This document shows positions 1-14,266 of a stretch of 64,000 nucleotides of DNA, in pieces. The notes beneath the pieces were generated by a model. The model was given only the letters and a program-made list of their open reading frames with translations. It ran no database searches and was not told the DNA's origin. How positions within the stretch are numbered: position 1 is the first letter of the stretch; each line of letters opens with the position of its first letter. Origin of the DNA: Megalopta genalis (lineage: Eukaryota > Arthropoda > Insecta > Hymenoptera > Halictidae); contig NC_135029.1 in the NCBI RefSeq assembly GCF_051020955.1, positions 5,226,001 to 5,290,000 on the forward strand, given 5' to 3'. Position numbers and translations under genes: made by a program.

Positions 1-493
1 TCGAATCTTCACACTTTGATATTTTACTAAAACTTGATGTATTACGTGCAATTATTAATTCTCGTACACATAACAACGTAACAAAAACTTATCAACGCCC
101 ATTCTTGCGGTGGAAATTGATTCTTCGGTTCTAAATTTCTTGTAAACAATTTGTTCAGTTCACTAAGTAAACATGCAAGCGTGTACCATCGATGGTACAC
201 GTGGCACGGAACGTGTTAATACAGAATTATGATATGAGATCGAAGAAATGCTCTTCTTGTTCTGTTTCTGGTGAAATGTTTTCTGTTTTGTCGAGTGTTT
301 AGCGCCGCATTGAATTCTTGATCATTAGCATATATTATGGATTTTATGCAGTTATGATCAAAGTGAGAATCCGTTGTTCAGGTGAAAAGATTAAAAGCAT
401 TTGATAATTTCAGAAACAGTGCAACTTCTAAGTTGCTCCTATTTTCTTGCGACATTTTTTAGTGATCAGCGATTCTTTAGGTTGGTGATTACT

Positions 494-822
494 GGACTGC
501 ATTTTATGCATTTCTTGCATTTATGACAAAAATGAATAGGTGAAATGCAAAATAGCAAACATATTTAAACAATTTGAAAACATTATTGCATTATTGTCAA
601 TTAACTAAAATTATTCAGTTAGGAAGTATGTTAATGTTTATATAGTTTCTGTATCTTGCAATTAACGAATACAATTTTTTATTTTTATCTGATTTTTATC
701 TATTTTGATTTTGGTTATATTAGTTGATTTTTCGTTCTTTCGATTTGGTATTTTATGCATGCAAATAATAGGCGATGATATATATTATAAACGTGAAAAT
801 GCAGGTAAAAATCTGCAGACTT
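494..822 (+). mobile_element. MITE family TGCGGAT, degenerate copy
   Basis: The left part (GACTGCATTTTATGCATTT, then TTATGACAAAAATGAATAGG) matches the conserved left end of the family. The right part near 793-820 (AAAATCTGCAGAC) resembles its right end. The copy is longer than usual, so it may be two nested fragments. A weaker relative may lie at 337-420. Confidence 0.4.
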
Positions 823-2339
823 TTCCGATGATGAGCAGGATTAATTATATTTTATGTGACGTACGTATTAATTAAGGTAGTTTTTATCAATGGAAATTGA
901 ATATTTTATGGGAGCCCTTATAACAGCAGCAAACAATAGACCGTCGTTCTGTGACTGTCTTTTGTGCTTTACTGGAACGCTGATTTTACGTGTACAGTAG
1001 AATTTCGATAATCCGAAATGCTCGGGACTTTGGCGATGCCGTATTAACAAAACTGCCGAATTATTGAGGCACATTGGTATAATGCGACAAAAGCGAGACA
1101 TCATATGATTTAAAAAGCTGCCGGGAATTACAAGAATATAATTCGTCGTCACATATATTTTAATTATTATAAATTGAAATAACATTATCGTGAAAAGATC
1201 GAAAGCTTTGTTTATTGCAAAAGTAAAGAAGAGAAACAGTTTATCAGCATGATAACCGCAAAGTAGCTTTAGGTACTAATTAGTTCTAAAAATACAGAAA
1301 AAAAATAATCATTGATGACGAGGTCGTTATGCTTAATTAACGCCGTTAAAAATGTTGTTTTAATACTCTACGATGCTTTACCTTTCCTCTTGAATCATAG
1401 TGTGTTAAGTAGTAGAATAAAAGTAGCTTAATGCATGTTGCTCAACTAGTTTTAATACCACCCATAGCTTTCGTTACGAACGAATTTGTGGGATGCAAAG
1501 CGCAGTATAATTCCTATTCCGAATGGTGCATTCCTTAAAATCGATTCTTGCACAATTAACAAAGTAATCAAAGTTATGATCATCTCACCCTGTATTATTT
1601 AAATTGTCTTGCTGTTTCTTGGTATTTTGACGCAACCTCCGAAATTATTTTTATTTCGATACAGTCTAAGTAAGCTTTCAATAAACTTCTCAGACACTTA
1701 CATAATTAATTCAATATTAACTCTTACTAAATGACTAAATATAAATTTTGCTTTACAATTAGAAACACGGTAAGATAATACACGCTTTTATTATTTGCTT
1801 TTCCTCAGACTGATTTTCGTTTCTTTATCAGAATTCAGCGCAACATTTTATTGTTCCACCACCTTGTCCTAACGAAGAATTTTGTTTATCGCAATTTTGT
1901 GGTTTTCTCAGCTTCGTAGATTGCGTAATATATTTCTTAAACCCTTTTGAGGGTACATACCTTGTGTCCAAACTTTAACAAAATTATACATTCTTTCCAA
2001 TTCTCAAATAGTACCCGTCCAAAAAAATACGTGCATACCTTTGGAAATTACACTGTAATATAACGTTATTGATCACGTTACACGAAAAGATACGTGAATT
2101 AACATGAAAATACGAAAGAAAGTTGCAGAATTTAATAAAGACTCGAATAAGGTGGTAACTTAAAAAATTCTACACGCTGTCTGGGTCATATTAACCCGAA
2201 GCGTCATAGAAAAGGGTTAATTTGCGATTAATTCCATCCGAAATGCCGGCAAAATATTACGCAATCCGTAGAAACAATCGCGAAATAATTTCATTCTGTT
2301 AAACCCGGCACAAAGCAAAGCTAAATTATAACAAATTAG

Positions 2340-3660
2340 AAGCTCGAAAGCTAAACCAGCGAAAGGTGATGCGACGGTAGAAACGAGGCGAAGGTCGAGT
2401 AAGAAGGTAAAATATTCGCGGGAACGGGAGAGGCGAAAGAAAAAAAAAGGTTGGAGAACGAGGGGCTCGAGCGTGGATATAAATCGAGGGTGAATTGCAA
2501 ACCTCCGGGGCAGCAGTTTCGAGGCTTACCCGCGATCCGAGGGATGTTCGTACGATTGTTGCCCGTAGTTTTATAATTATTGTGACGCCCTCGGGGCTTA
2601 TGGGATCGAGGTTCGTTTGCTACATGCACACGTGCGGCGTATCCTCCCGTGCGCTTCCCGGGTGTATGCAAAATGTGTATAGAATGCTCGCTTACAAGCG
2701 CATCGGCCGCGTGTGCACGCACGTGTCCGGGACCTTCTGATGTCGATGCTCGTGACGCATTCGATTCCGCGATTGGAGATCTACGTTATTACCCGGCGCG
2801 TTCCTCGTTTCCTCTCCGGCTTTGCGGAATTTTGATTTCGCCCTTTCAATATCAGCCGTAAGAAAAACAGCGCAACGGGAACACGAATGTTGACGGGGCT
2901 GGCTCGATTTTAGCGGATGTCGTTTATCGACGGGTTCCTCCATGAAAAGCGCGAATTAAATAGCCCCGGGGATAGGCCTTTGGCCGAAAGATAAATTCGT
3001 TTTTCATTCGCTTCGTTCTTCGTGTACCAAAAAAAAAGGGTCCAGGTAAAAGCTAAAATCGTTTGCCGGATTTGTCAGCAGCTGCGCGCTCTCGTCCCGT
3101 GTCTATGTGCGCCGCGTTCTCGCTGTGCGTGCGGGAGTTTCTATGTACAAGTGCATTCGCATTCACCGATTGCTTTCCCATTCGAGCGGTAAACAGGGAG
3201 CTTTACGGAAGAAACGAAGATTTGACGATGCGATGGGCGGTACTAACGCCGCAAATGTACTCGGTAGGCGGATTAATGTGCATTTACGAAACGCGTGCGC
3301 CCGCGGCCGCGGCCGCGAGTGCGCGCGCGCGAGCCCCGTTCCTCGCGCACGTGTGCGCACATGTGGATCGTGTACATAGACCAGCTCTGGTTCTGTATAT
3401 AGCGTATAAACCTCGACGACGGCTGGTCGCTTGGCGTTCTACCTGCCATTCCCCCTTTCTGACTCTCTTTATCCGGCCGCTATCCAAAACCTCCCCCCTC
3501 CCGTGCCTGTCTCTTTCGCGCGGCAATCCAATCATCCGCATCCTACGATTTGTTCCTAGTAATTCCGTCTGTTTGATCACATCGCCGCTCTGTTACCGAG
3601 ACTGTCTATTCCGCCAGCGCGCGCGGTGCTGACGATTGTTGGATGCTTGCCGCCGTGACG
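2340..3660. other. GC-rich island with alternating CG/CA tracts
   Basis: The island is clearly richer in CpG than its flanks. Bases 3291-3365 are long purine-pyrimidine alternations (GCGGCCGCGGCCGCGAG, GTGCGCGCGCGC, GCACGTGTGCGCACATGTG). All six frames hold overlapping open frames and none looks conserved, so I do not call a gene. Confidence 0.4.
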
Positions 3661-4133
3661 CACGGATTCGAAATATTCTGCGTTTACGCGAACCCGATAC
3701 GCGAGCTTTGTGCACCGGCCAGCTTGTTTTCTGCGGAAGTTTCGTCGGTTTCCTGCAAAATCGTTTGATAAATGTCTGGTTGATCCTGCTGTTCTCAGTA
3801 ATTATCTGGCAATGATAGAGGGTAGTGCGTGACGTTGAGATTTTCACCCGAATGCGGTTTTCATGACGATTCTGCGTGGGGTTTCGATTGATATAATTTC
3901 TCGTAGCAATTATTCTTGATTGGCACTGTTTGGGGGACATGCAAGTTTCGCACTATAATTGCAAGCTTCCAGTACCAATGCAAACATTGATATATGTATT
4001 TCATGCTATGGTGCTTATTTACCTATAAAAATAGGTATTATACTATGGTAGTTTTTCTGTACCTGTGCAAACAGATATTGGTATTTAAATACAAGCGGAC
4101 CGTTCGAAAATGAATATAGACGTTACGAGGAGA

Positions 4134-4456
4134 TGTACAACTTATTGCAGATGCATGATATTGTTTGTTGCGTCCAGAGACAAGGGCCATAAAAAGGTCC
4201 CACCATTGGGGAAACCCTCTCAGGCCCCAACAAGGGTCAAGGCAGACACCCCCCTCCAAGGGGTGATTCGTGCCTTGACCAATAATAAACAATCTACCTC
4301 CATCCACGGGTGCTCTTCCACGACTTTCCAGCGTTGGAAGAGCATTCTTCCACCAGCGCTCGCAGAGAGTGCAACACAAAAAATAAAGTTCTCTAAGACT
4401 ACTAGAGACCCTTCCACGTCATTAATTTGCCGTAGGAAGCGCGAATCGAGCGTACA
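4134..4456. mobile_element. GC-rich hairpin-bearing segment, possible solo LTR
   Basis: The segment starts TGTACAA and ends CGTACA. It contains perfect short inverted repeats (GGTCAAGGCA with TGCCTTGACC; GCTCTTCCA with TGGAAGAGC) and two AATAAA motifs (near 4285 and 4381). The composition stands out from the AT-rich flanks. No PBS, PPT or target duplication was found, so the LTR idea is only a possibility. Confidence 0.25.
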
Positions 4457-5646
4457 ATAGTTCGGTCGCGCATGTACGTTAGGCGACTAACCGAACGTAC
4501 GGACAAAACATTGTTCATTTTTCTCATTATTCAAGTCACTTTCCTTATCATTTAATATATCCAATTCTTGTAGGAAAATGTTCTCGGCACTTCGAAGAAT
4601 CCTCGTCCGCGAAGAGTTAATTAATTTCTGTAACCTAATGTTCGCTACGATAGTACTATCATTAACTGTTCGAAATCAAACACGAAAGTAAAAGCATAAA
4701 TAACGAATCGTATAAATTCTAACGAAAAGTGACCAAGTATATTATACTCGAAACCTTTTAATCGAATCAGGTGTAATATAACTACAAAGCAAAAATCGGT
4801 AAAGCTTTGTAACAAATAAAAACAATATCAAGCAAGAGTACTCGTATAGGTTTATGATTTTCTGTGTACCAATGTATCAGAATTGCAAATTGATATTCAT
4901 GCATAATTCACAAACATTAATGTCATCGTTAAAATGTAAACAACGCATACGTTTGTTCTGGCGAAATCATGCCAGCCTTCAGTAATTCGAATAAAGCGCA
5001 TACCATGCTCCTGCTAACTACGATTAAATAGTAGTCGCCGGTAACATTGGATATGACAGTAAAATAGTATGGGGGGCTTCAGGTGCCGTCGCCGACAGTG
5101 ACACGAAAATACGTTGCGTGATTGGTCTATCCTATACCGCGTCTGCGATATCAGCATTGTATTGACTGTAGGTAATCAGAGACAACAAATCAGTTTCGCG
5201 ATCGTTCGTTTACTCTAGAACGAAGCATTAAATGGTAAACGTGATTGAGATACGATTACATTACTCAATTATACAGCCTGGCTTTTCATTTGGTTTTTCC
5301 TACGAGCCTCGATGAACGTGAATGATAATCATTATGTTTGCCGGATATGGCAGAACACGAAACGTTGATTCTTCGAACAAACGTTCCCGTGATTTGCAAC
5401 TGATATTTATGAAGCAAGGAAATTTCTGTGCGCTTTTTGTTTCTTAAAACCATTTGTCGAAAGCATGAACTGTGCCTAAGAGAAGTTTCATAATTTTGTA
5501 TCAAACAATTACTTTAAATGAACTTTTAACAGTAATCTAATTATTTTCGAACAATCTTTTATGAAATAAACTCTGTTTGCCTTCGATTTCAACAGAGCTA
5601 TTAGAGAACAGTTAGTACATAAAATGTTAAAATCGATGCAGACACT

Positions 5647-5680
5647 TTTTATTTCGTATAAAGATCCGCGGCCTAATAAT
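5647..5680 (+). mobile_element. MITE family TGCGGAT, right-end fragment
   Basis: TTTCGTATAAAGATCCGCGG followed by CCTAATAA resembles the family's right end (TTTTGCATAAAGATCCGCAG, then TCTAATAA). No left end was found upstream. Confidence 0.4.
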
Positions 5681-6902
5681 TATATCTAATTACATAAATC
5701 GATGCATTATACGCGTCTTCTTCATTATTGAATGCATTTTGTTAAGTATTCTTCATCTTTTCGAAGAGAATGAATCCCTGACAATTTCTTACTACATCTT
5801 CCGTAAGTGTTCTAATATTTGCACACTTATGGCGGAATAAAAATATAACAGTCTTCTAATAACTAACACGCGAGATACCGCCGTATTAAATAACATTTGT
5901 CTGAAACTGAATACTTTATACCAGAAATCACCTTTAACGTAAAACGTTGAAAATCCATTTTAACACGGCGCACGACCCCGAACGACATAAAAATCCATGT
6001 AACACGCGTCCTAAATTTAAAATTCAGTTTCTCGGATAATGCGGCTTCCATTACCGTTCATGAAAAATAACAATCCCTTCTTATGGCGTCTATAAACGCG
6101 TGAAAAGTGGGCCATACCGCATGCGTCGAGAATGAAAAATGCTGGCGTACTTCTGTAGAAGCGGTTATGGTCCGGCGTAACATAGTCAGCCCGTAAATAT
6201 ACGGCGTTTAACGCGCGAGATGTCAACACTTTTTCCATTACGCGATAAACACGGGACCCGCGGACGTTAGGGGATTCGCATTTACAGGTTTCGTTACATC
6301 CGTTACAATGAGGTATCCGAGTACGAGGGAGTATCGGAACGACGACGGGATGCCTCGAGCTGTAAAACTCTTCGTGAAATTGCTCGTTATTATTATAACG
6401 CGAACGTCGTTGTCTACGCTATCCACTCGGTATCCTGCGGAACGATGCTGGATGGATTATTAAACTTCTAATGTCGCGAACGAGCCCTGCATTATGGACT
6501 CCATAGCCGTCGCGTAAGAGTCTCGCGAAGAGCTCCAGTAACAAAATCCGGAGAGTTCAATGCGAGGAGAGGACAGGTGAGCGATAAACGCGATGAATTC
6601 TTTGGGCTTGATACTTTCGTAATTGTCGGCGAAAGTATTGAACTCCTTCTGTTTTTTGTACCTTGTGAAAATACGATTTTTAATATTTATAATTTACTCG
6701 CAACTGTTAATGTATATGTGTACGCGACGGGTTCTTCTAGCTTAATGCTTCGCAATCGTTGGCAAAATTATTGATTTCTCTCTGTTGTTCCGTATCTCGT
6801 CAAAATACGATTTTTGATGTTTATAATTAGACCGTGAAATGTATGTATTTATAGTAAATATTGATAAGCGAAACACAACACAGCGTAGACGAAAGAAGAA
6901 TT

Positions 6903-6940
6903 TAAAAATACTAAAAATACTAAAAATACTAAAAATACTT
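6903..6940. repeat. 9-bp tandem repeat
   Basis: The unit CTAAAAATA is repeated about four times. Confidence 0.85.
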
Positions 6941-8520
6941 TCACTGGATTAGCGTCATTAAAAGAAGAAATATACTTTTATCTAATTTTTGTTTGATATA
7001 AGAGATAGTCGAGAGAGTAGTCTATTTATAAATTACATATTAGTGTTAGTGTACATGTACTACTTTCGACAAAAAACGGGACATGTTAGTTTAGAATCAC
7101 AAATACAGTTCGTAAGCTTTAAATAAGATATGAAATTACATAACGTTGGAAATTTAAATAAAATTTAGCATGAGATTGTATTCGTATTGATTTTATAAAA
7201 CAAAAGTGTCCAATAACTATATTACCAGCAATCTTGATTATGATGGTTAAAAATGAAAAATGGTATCTTCTATAGGTAAATATTCAAATATTCAAATATT
7301 CAAATTATTTAGTCAAACGACTACAATCAGTTTTTAATATTTTGGACGATGAACATAATTCAATCCTTCCCAAAACAATTTTAAATTTTCTTATGTTTCT
7401 TACAAAAAAGAACGAATATATTTATTTTTATATTAATATTAAGTTACTGAACAAATTTTTCACATCAAATATATCACTAATTCTAATCACAGATGCTTAG
7501 TTAGTTTAATCGAATACTTTTTATCACAGGAATATTATACAAATTGGATTTGTTGCTCTGACATTATCTTGAAAATAATGCTACAATTTAAATACAATGT
7601 TTATTACTATTCAACAACAGTGAGGATTATATAACGTTACAAAATGAACTCGTTTCCCAAATAAAACGTGAAAATAATACAAGTTCTTAGATTTGTTTCC
7701 GAGCAATTGCTAAAAATGGCAATACGTACTAAGCTCGAGTAGAATTTTTCAAGTGAATTTTCAAAGTTTCGAAGTTTCGAAGTTCTGTTATTCCAACTCG
7801 CTGACAACTGGTGTAGTTTTGGTTAATCCGAACAAAGTACAGCACGAAAGCAATTCACCGGTAGCAAGGACAATGAAGCGACGTACCCACCAACAATTCG
7901 CACATTTCGTGCAGATTACGAATCTACGGTACACGCGAAAGCTATGCATTACCAGGCAGTGTAATAAAAATAAACACGTCGGTACGACAGCCGTGTTCCA
8001 TAAAACTTTCGGTTACGATTACAGCATGGCTATCGTTGCGATGCCAATGGTCCACGCAGACAGAAGATATGGGAATGGATTATTAGATTTTCAGTATGTT
8101 ACGGCAGAAGTAGGTAATAGTTAGCTCCTGAAGTCGTAAAAACATCGTTTCCTCTTTGATGAGTTTCTAGACTCAAGCGGTTTAAAATGCTTGGTAGGTG
8201 CAATCATTAGTACCATTTCTGGCACTGTTGCGAAAATTCAGATTTACGATATCACCGAGCATTGCCTTGTTGCGTTAATCTGAACATTTGCACTCTCTTC
8301 AATCTGAAACAGGTCTGGCACTTCTTTTGAGTGCGCAGTAAATATAATTGAGTTTTCCTGAGAATAATGAGACATAAACGTTTCTCAAAATACGTGAAAG
8401 TGGTGCAGAAAATTTTTATTTGATTGTCATGCATTTTGCGTGTACGATTAAGAAATGCATTTTACCTCTACGAATAAGAAATATATTTTATGACCACGAA
8501 TATCAATTCATTTTATGTGT

Positions 8521-8606
8521 GCTATTAAGAAATTCATTTATGTTTGCTATTAAGAAATTCATTTATGTTTGCTATTAAGAAATTCATTTATGTTTGCAAA
8601 TAAGAA
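8521..8606. repeat. 25-bp tandem repeat, about 3.4 copies
   Basis: The unit GCTATTAAGAAATTCATTTA plus TGTTT is repeated three times almost perfectly, with a fourth diverged partial copy. Confidence 0.85.
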
Positions 8607-11600
8607 ATGCACTTTATGTGTATTTATGTTTATTTATTCTATTGACTTTTGCTGTATCAAATCTTCGGGCACATTTTAGCTTTTCTTTCGTAAGAATCTG
8701 AGAAAGTGTTTCCATCAACAATTTCTCTGATTACGAATAACAATTCGAACGTATTTGATAACATCACTCGAATTTGCATTTTTATTTTCCCAGCGTGAAA
8801 CGAAGTGCGAAAGCAAGAACTAAATCAGCGAAGTGAATCGCATCCTTCGCAATGACATGGCACACGAACATGTTTAATTCTTTTAAGCTAAACAGGTTGG
8901 GATATTCATAATTTATTGTTAATAGCAATAGCATCTAAGTCTAGCAGTCTAAAGGTAAGCAAATATTGTGTACTTCTAAACCATAACGTTGTTCATAGAC
9001 CAAAATCAGCACTTTATTTCCCAACGATTCTAAAAAATATCGTTCATATCTACACAGTTATTTTTGAAGCATCGCGAAGCATCTAAACCGAGGATGGCAG
9101 TAAAATCCGAGGTCGATGTAATTCAGGACGTAAAGGGTTAAACTCTCCTACGGCATAACGAGGAAGATCAAAATTCGAACTGCCGAAGAAGGATGAGGAT
9201 CGAAGTAAAAAAGAGGAAGAAGAAGGGTGAAGCATTGGAAGTGGCGACGTTTTAAAGCGCTCTGGTTAAGCCGACCACCATCGGTTATTTGATAACGTAG
9301 GACGAAGAGCTGAACGAGGCGGGAGAGCCGCATCAAACGGGGATGGGTAATGTACGAATGTAAAGGTTTATGGGCAATATGGTGTATTTACGGTTGACGG
9401 GCAAAAGTTACCGTACGGAAGGGAACTAGGATACCTATAAATTCTTCTCCATCTCTCTTCTCATTCGTTGGTTCGACTTACCGGCACCGCTCGGCAAAAA
9501 TCTCGCAGATATTGACGAAGCTTCCCGCGTAACGCGACTGAATTCGCTCAGCCGGCAGAACGTGTCCATTCGACTGTTTCCCCTGTTGTTTATATCGCCG
9601 TCACTACATCGATAAGTCGAATTAATGTACGAATTGTAACTCTAGATAATCACCATGACGTACCGCAGGTGTAGTAATCCGGGCAGGAGAAGGATCTAGT
9701 AAAACATTTTGCCACGAGGTGTGTGCTTTGGTAACATTAATTCTTAACAGCCAGGTTTATGGAATCCGGCAAGATGACGCGTTCAATATTCTTTAATTTA
9801 TTATTATCGAGATTGTAAAAATATATTAAGTTGCTGCATATGGAATGACGGATTTTTAAATTTTGTTCGATATACTTTTCCCAACGAGTTTTTAATGTAT
9901 AAATATCATTTTGGAAGAAGTTTTGGTATTTTGTATTAATAAACTCGGCTGATTAAAAAATAACGCGAATATATCCACAGAATTTTTGGAAAAGTAATAG
10001 AAATTATGTTGTGTAAACAACAATATAACTTAAACAGGGAGACTAACATTTACACGTAATAAAAATCTGACATATCATTTGCACTAGCCTAATATCTGAG
10101 AGCTATTTATTCTACAAATTTGTTACTTGACACAAATATTACAATAAAAATCACTAGGTGTCCGAATAAATGTATTATCGCTACTTTTATAAAGTAGTAG
10201 AAAATAGTTGCTGTTAGTACTCCGTAAATTTAATATTAAATGAGGATAAACAATTCTGTCACACACACACATATTCGTGTAATAATAGTCGTCATTCAAA
10301 TAGATGTAAACTTAGAAGAAATATTTGGCGACAGTAAGAGTAATAATAGTGTGGATAGATGAAATTCAGCGCTGATCTTAGATCTAATACTGTAACTGTA
10401 GGGCTGCCGTGTCAGCGGAAGTGTTAAAAACGATTTATTGTTCGTCTATCGCATCGAAATATCTGTAGAATAACGAGACTTATCGAATTCATGTTTTCAC
10501 GTTATTACCCGCCGTTGATGAGGAAACGTGACAAGGTGCCAAACAAGTTTGATATCGTTTGGACCATCGCGTCTCAGCGTTTTTAACCCTATTCAACGTT
10601 AATGGGTTTGCTGACGACGGAAACAGTTCGATGACGTGCTCGCATTTTTATCTGATTCCGCGGACCTTGCGTGATTCGGATTCCGATCCTGTTCGATGGT
10701 CCTTAAACAAAAGGTTCGCGATATTGTAACGTAATACGAAAATCGTGCCGGATAAACGGCCGACAATTCGTAAAACGATTTAGCACTCCGACCTCTAAAT
10801 AGCGTTAACTGTTTCTATTGGTACCAACGAATAAGATTAGTATTGTTTCGATGGGAATGCTGGATCGGCGTGTGTTCGTTCCGCGGTGTTCGATCGTCGA
10901 CTAAACGCACGCAGCACATTGTGGACTGTTATCGATTTATCACGGCCAGATACGACATTCAACGTGGGAACTGTAAATCAAAAACGTCATCGTAAAACAC
11001 CGCCGACAAATTCCATCCAGGCTGCCAACTGATCCAATCGCCTCAGATTTCAAATATTTCTTTCGTATCATAAAGTTCGCTGTGCCCTCGGAAATGCTAA
11101 ATTACCGTCGGAGATATACAAAATTAAATTACACGAACACTTGACGACGCTGTAAGCGGAAACGAGTCCTTGACGTAATCTGTTTCGAGGACGCGCGTCT
11201 CTGTTTTGCTTTAATACGTCGCTAAAGAGCGGAACGTAAAATTAATTTGAAAATATCTTGCGCGGAAGCGGGACACGCGATAATTGATACAAAGCGTCCT
11301 TTACTTTTTAATAATAATTTTGATGTTTCGAGATTTTGTTTCGCTATGCTACATAAATATAAAATTCTTTATAGGAAGTTCTATTCAAATATATGTTACC
11401 AAATTAACTTAATAATAATTGTGACAAGATTGAAATATGTGAGATTAAAATGTATTTAGAAGACGCTGATTTTTTTCTTCAATTTTCAGCAGGATTCCAT
11501 TTTAAATTATTAAATTCTTTAAACTTGTTATAAAATACGGAACACCTTTTCAATTACATTGCAATATTCTTGAATTCCAATATCAGTTTGTCTCTATAAC

Positions 11601-12189
11601 AAATTTCAACCAAGAAATATTTTAAGCAGTTATTTGCAATGCAAAATTACGATGCTTTATTTTCTGTTTCTGATTATTGAAATAGAAATACTTGATTTTT
11701 GTGTTATCTGATGAAAATAGTACGGCAAATTCTTCTATTATCAGTATTAAAGGATTTTAAGATATCTAAAAAATTGTACAGGTAGTTTAGATCCATATAC
11801 AAGGCTTTCAAGAGGAAATAACTGAAAAATTTTCAAACACAATGTTTTGTGGTTACTATATGAGATAAAAGCAGATAATACGAAACAGTACATCATATGG
11901 AACATTCTAAAATTATAAAAAGGTAAAACATTGAAAGAGCGACGAAATTTAAAAGTAATCACGTATATTAGTTCTTAAAAAAATCAAGAAATTATGCTAA
12001 CAATTGAAGATCAGTTGATCATCAACAATAGTAGAGCATCCGTTATTGAAAAAGAAATGTTTCTAGTTTTTACGTTGTGCAATCAAATACTCAAATATTG
12101 TACAGAAATACATGTCTTTTCTAGACTGTTAAAAAATAATTAAAGTTATTTTTGTTTGGAACACCTTCCTAATTAAAACTTGTTAGTTA

Positions 12190-12470
12190 TTAGCCTGCGG
12201 ATTTTATGAGTGTACGACAAGAATTAATAAATCAAATAGAGAACTGTACGAGTTCAGAAGAGTTTCAAGATATTGCTAAATTATTTTCAGTTAATTACAA
12301 TCAATAAAAGAGGAGAAACGTTATTATATATATATAATAATATAATATTATATAATATATATATATATATATAATATATATATAATAAAATAATAATAAT
12401 ATCTGTTTCTTGCAATTGACACAAGCAATTTTCATTTTGCATAAAGATGTCCGAGATTCCGCAGTCTAGC
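12190..12470 (+). mobile_element. MITE family TGCGGAT, copy expanded by an AT repeat
   Basis: The left end reads CCTGCGGATTTTATGAG and the right end TTTTGCATAAAGATGTCCGA, closing with TTCCGCAGTCTA. An AT-rich simple repeat (12322-12401) sits inside, which explains its length of about 280 bp against about 195 bp for other copies. Confidence 0.6.
12322..12401. repeat. AT-rich microsatellite
   Basis: About 80 bp of TA and TAATA units, located inside a MITE copy. Confidence 0.85.
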
Positions 12471-14065
12471 CATTATGTCAAAATGAAAGACGTAGATCTA
12501 CATAAAAGGTCATATACAACGAATTACAACAGATGACTATACCTAGCAACTTGCCTCTAAAATATTGTTTCAAAGTTAGCTGCAGTCGGTTGGAAGATCA
12601 GTTGATCCCAAGCAGACAAAACACGCGTCCAATAATACATGGACTGAGTCAGCGATCCATATAGGCGTGTGGACAAACAGAAAACAGAGTGTGTTGTTAA
12701 CACGGTGTTATTACGACAAACACAATGCACAATTATGCCGAAGTGTCCGGCGTAGCGGCATGTTTGCGCTATTAAAGCCACAATTTTCCTTGTATAAGCA
12801 CTTCGGACGGTGTTCAGGTTGCACTCTCCTTCGAGCCCATGGCTGGGACTCGAGGAGGAGGCTGCTTTCGGGTGAAAGCTCTCAATATGTCCGACCTAAT
12901 CCTCTCCCAGAGGCCCCGACGTCCCCTCTCGCAGCGCGCTTTGCTTCGCAATACGTATAAACATTTCGAGCCCAGCTGCGCCACAGGATTTAAGAGCTGA
13001 GCGATTAATAAATGCTTCGTACGACGAGAGCCGGCACCAGGACTCTCCGACAGCCACTCGACGAGGCTGCCCGTGATTTACCGTTCGGACTCGCGTGTCT
13101 GCATTCAAGCTTCCGCGTCTGGATTTCCAGCGGTTTCGCGGCATCGTTTTGATTTAGTGCTCTTCTCGCCCGTTTGAAACATCGCTAGGCATCTGTCTTT
13201 CTCTTTCCGCGTCGATACCGCTGCGTCAACCTGGCAAATGAAGGTTACAGACTGTCATTCGATTCCCACGCGAACCTTTGCTCGTCGACGGCCTCGCCCG
13301 GCTCGAAGTGTCTTTTAATTGAAACGGATCATTTGCCGAGACAAGGCTCGTTTCTTTGACGACCCACGGTGCCCTTCGAACGATCCTTCCGTAGCTAATG
13401 ACGAATTTTCTGGAACCGAGAGATCCGCGGTCAGGGAATCAAACCAAGCAATATTTTCTATTCCATTGTTTTTCTTATTTCATAATAAGTGTAACATCTT
13501 TATTTACGATGAAATTATGGTTTGTTGGGTATATAGTTTTCTTATGTGAAGGAGTAGAATCATCGTGGCGTGAGTCACATTTTTTAAAATTTTGACCAAT
13601 GTCCTAAAATGTAATTTATAAGTGCCAAAATGATAAAAACACAAGTAAAATAAATTATAAAGTTACTGCAAATTATTTTAACTCGACATTATCGTAACAA
13701 TAAATTTAGTAAGTAAACAATAACACTCCTTGCTTCTCAAAATGAGAAAAATGTAACTTAGGTCAGTATGATTCTAACTGTCTAACATAAATAATGCTTT
13801 TAGTGTTTACTTTATCTTTAAGAGCTTTCTCAGATTGACACTGAAACATTCAAAATATAAAAAATAATAAATTGGAATCGAAGATTGAGGATTTTAAGAA
13901 AATTGTAAAATACTTTTAAGGAGAGATAGTAAAGATGTTATTTTAATATTTTTATTTATTAATTTTAATAAAGTTATTATTATTACTGGAGCGAAATAAC
14001 GTATTATATCATAATGCTTTAACGCACTTCAAACGTGCGAAGCTGGAACTGTAATGTAGTCATGA

Positions 14066-14266
14066 ATAGAGTGCGGATTTTATACATTTATGATAAAATT
14101 GACTACATGAAAATCCAGGCAATGAAGACACCAAAAGAATTTAAGGTCATTTCTACATTCTCCACCATTCATTAAAATCATCAAAAGAAGAAACAGATTT
14201 TTGTTCCAATCTTGTTCCTTTTAATCGATAAACAACATTTATTTTGCATGAAGATCCACAGTCAGA
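14066..14266 (+). mobile_element. MITE family TGCGGAT, full-length copy
   Basis: The left end is GAGTGCGGATTTTATACATT, followed by TATGATAAAATT. The right end is TTTTGCATGAAGATCCACAG, then TCAG. At about 200 bp it has the typical length and orientation of the family, with no coding capacity. Confidence 0.65.

Noticed and set aside
3063..3632. 189-codon plus-strand open frame
   Set aside because: Its translation is low-complexity Ala/Arg over the alternating CG tract, and two other frames are open over the same bases.
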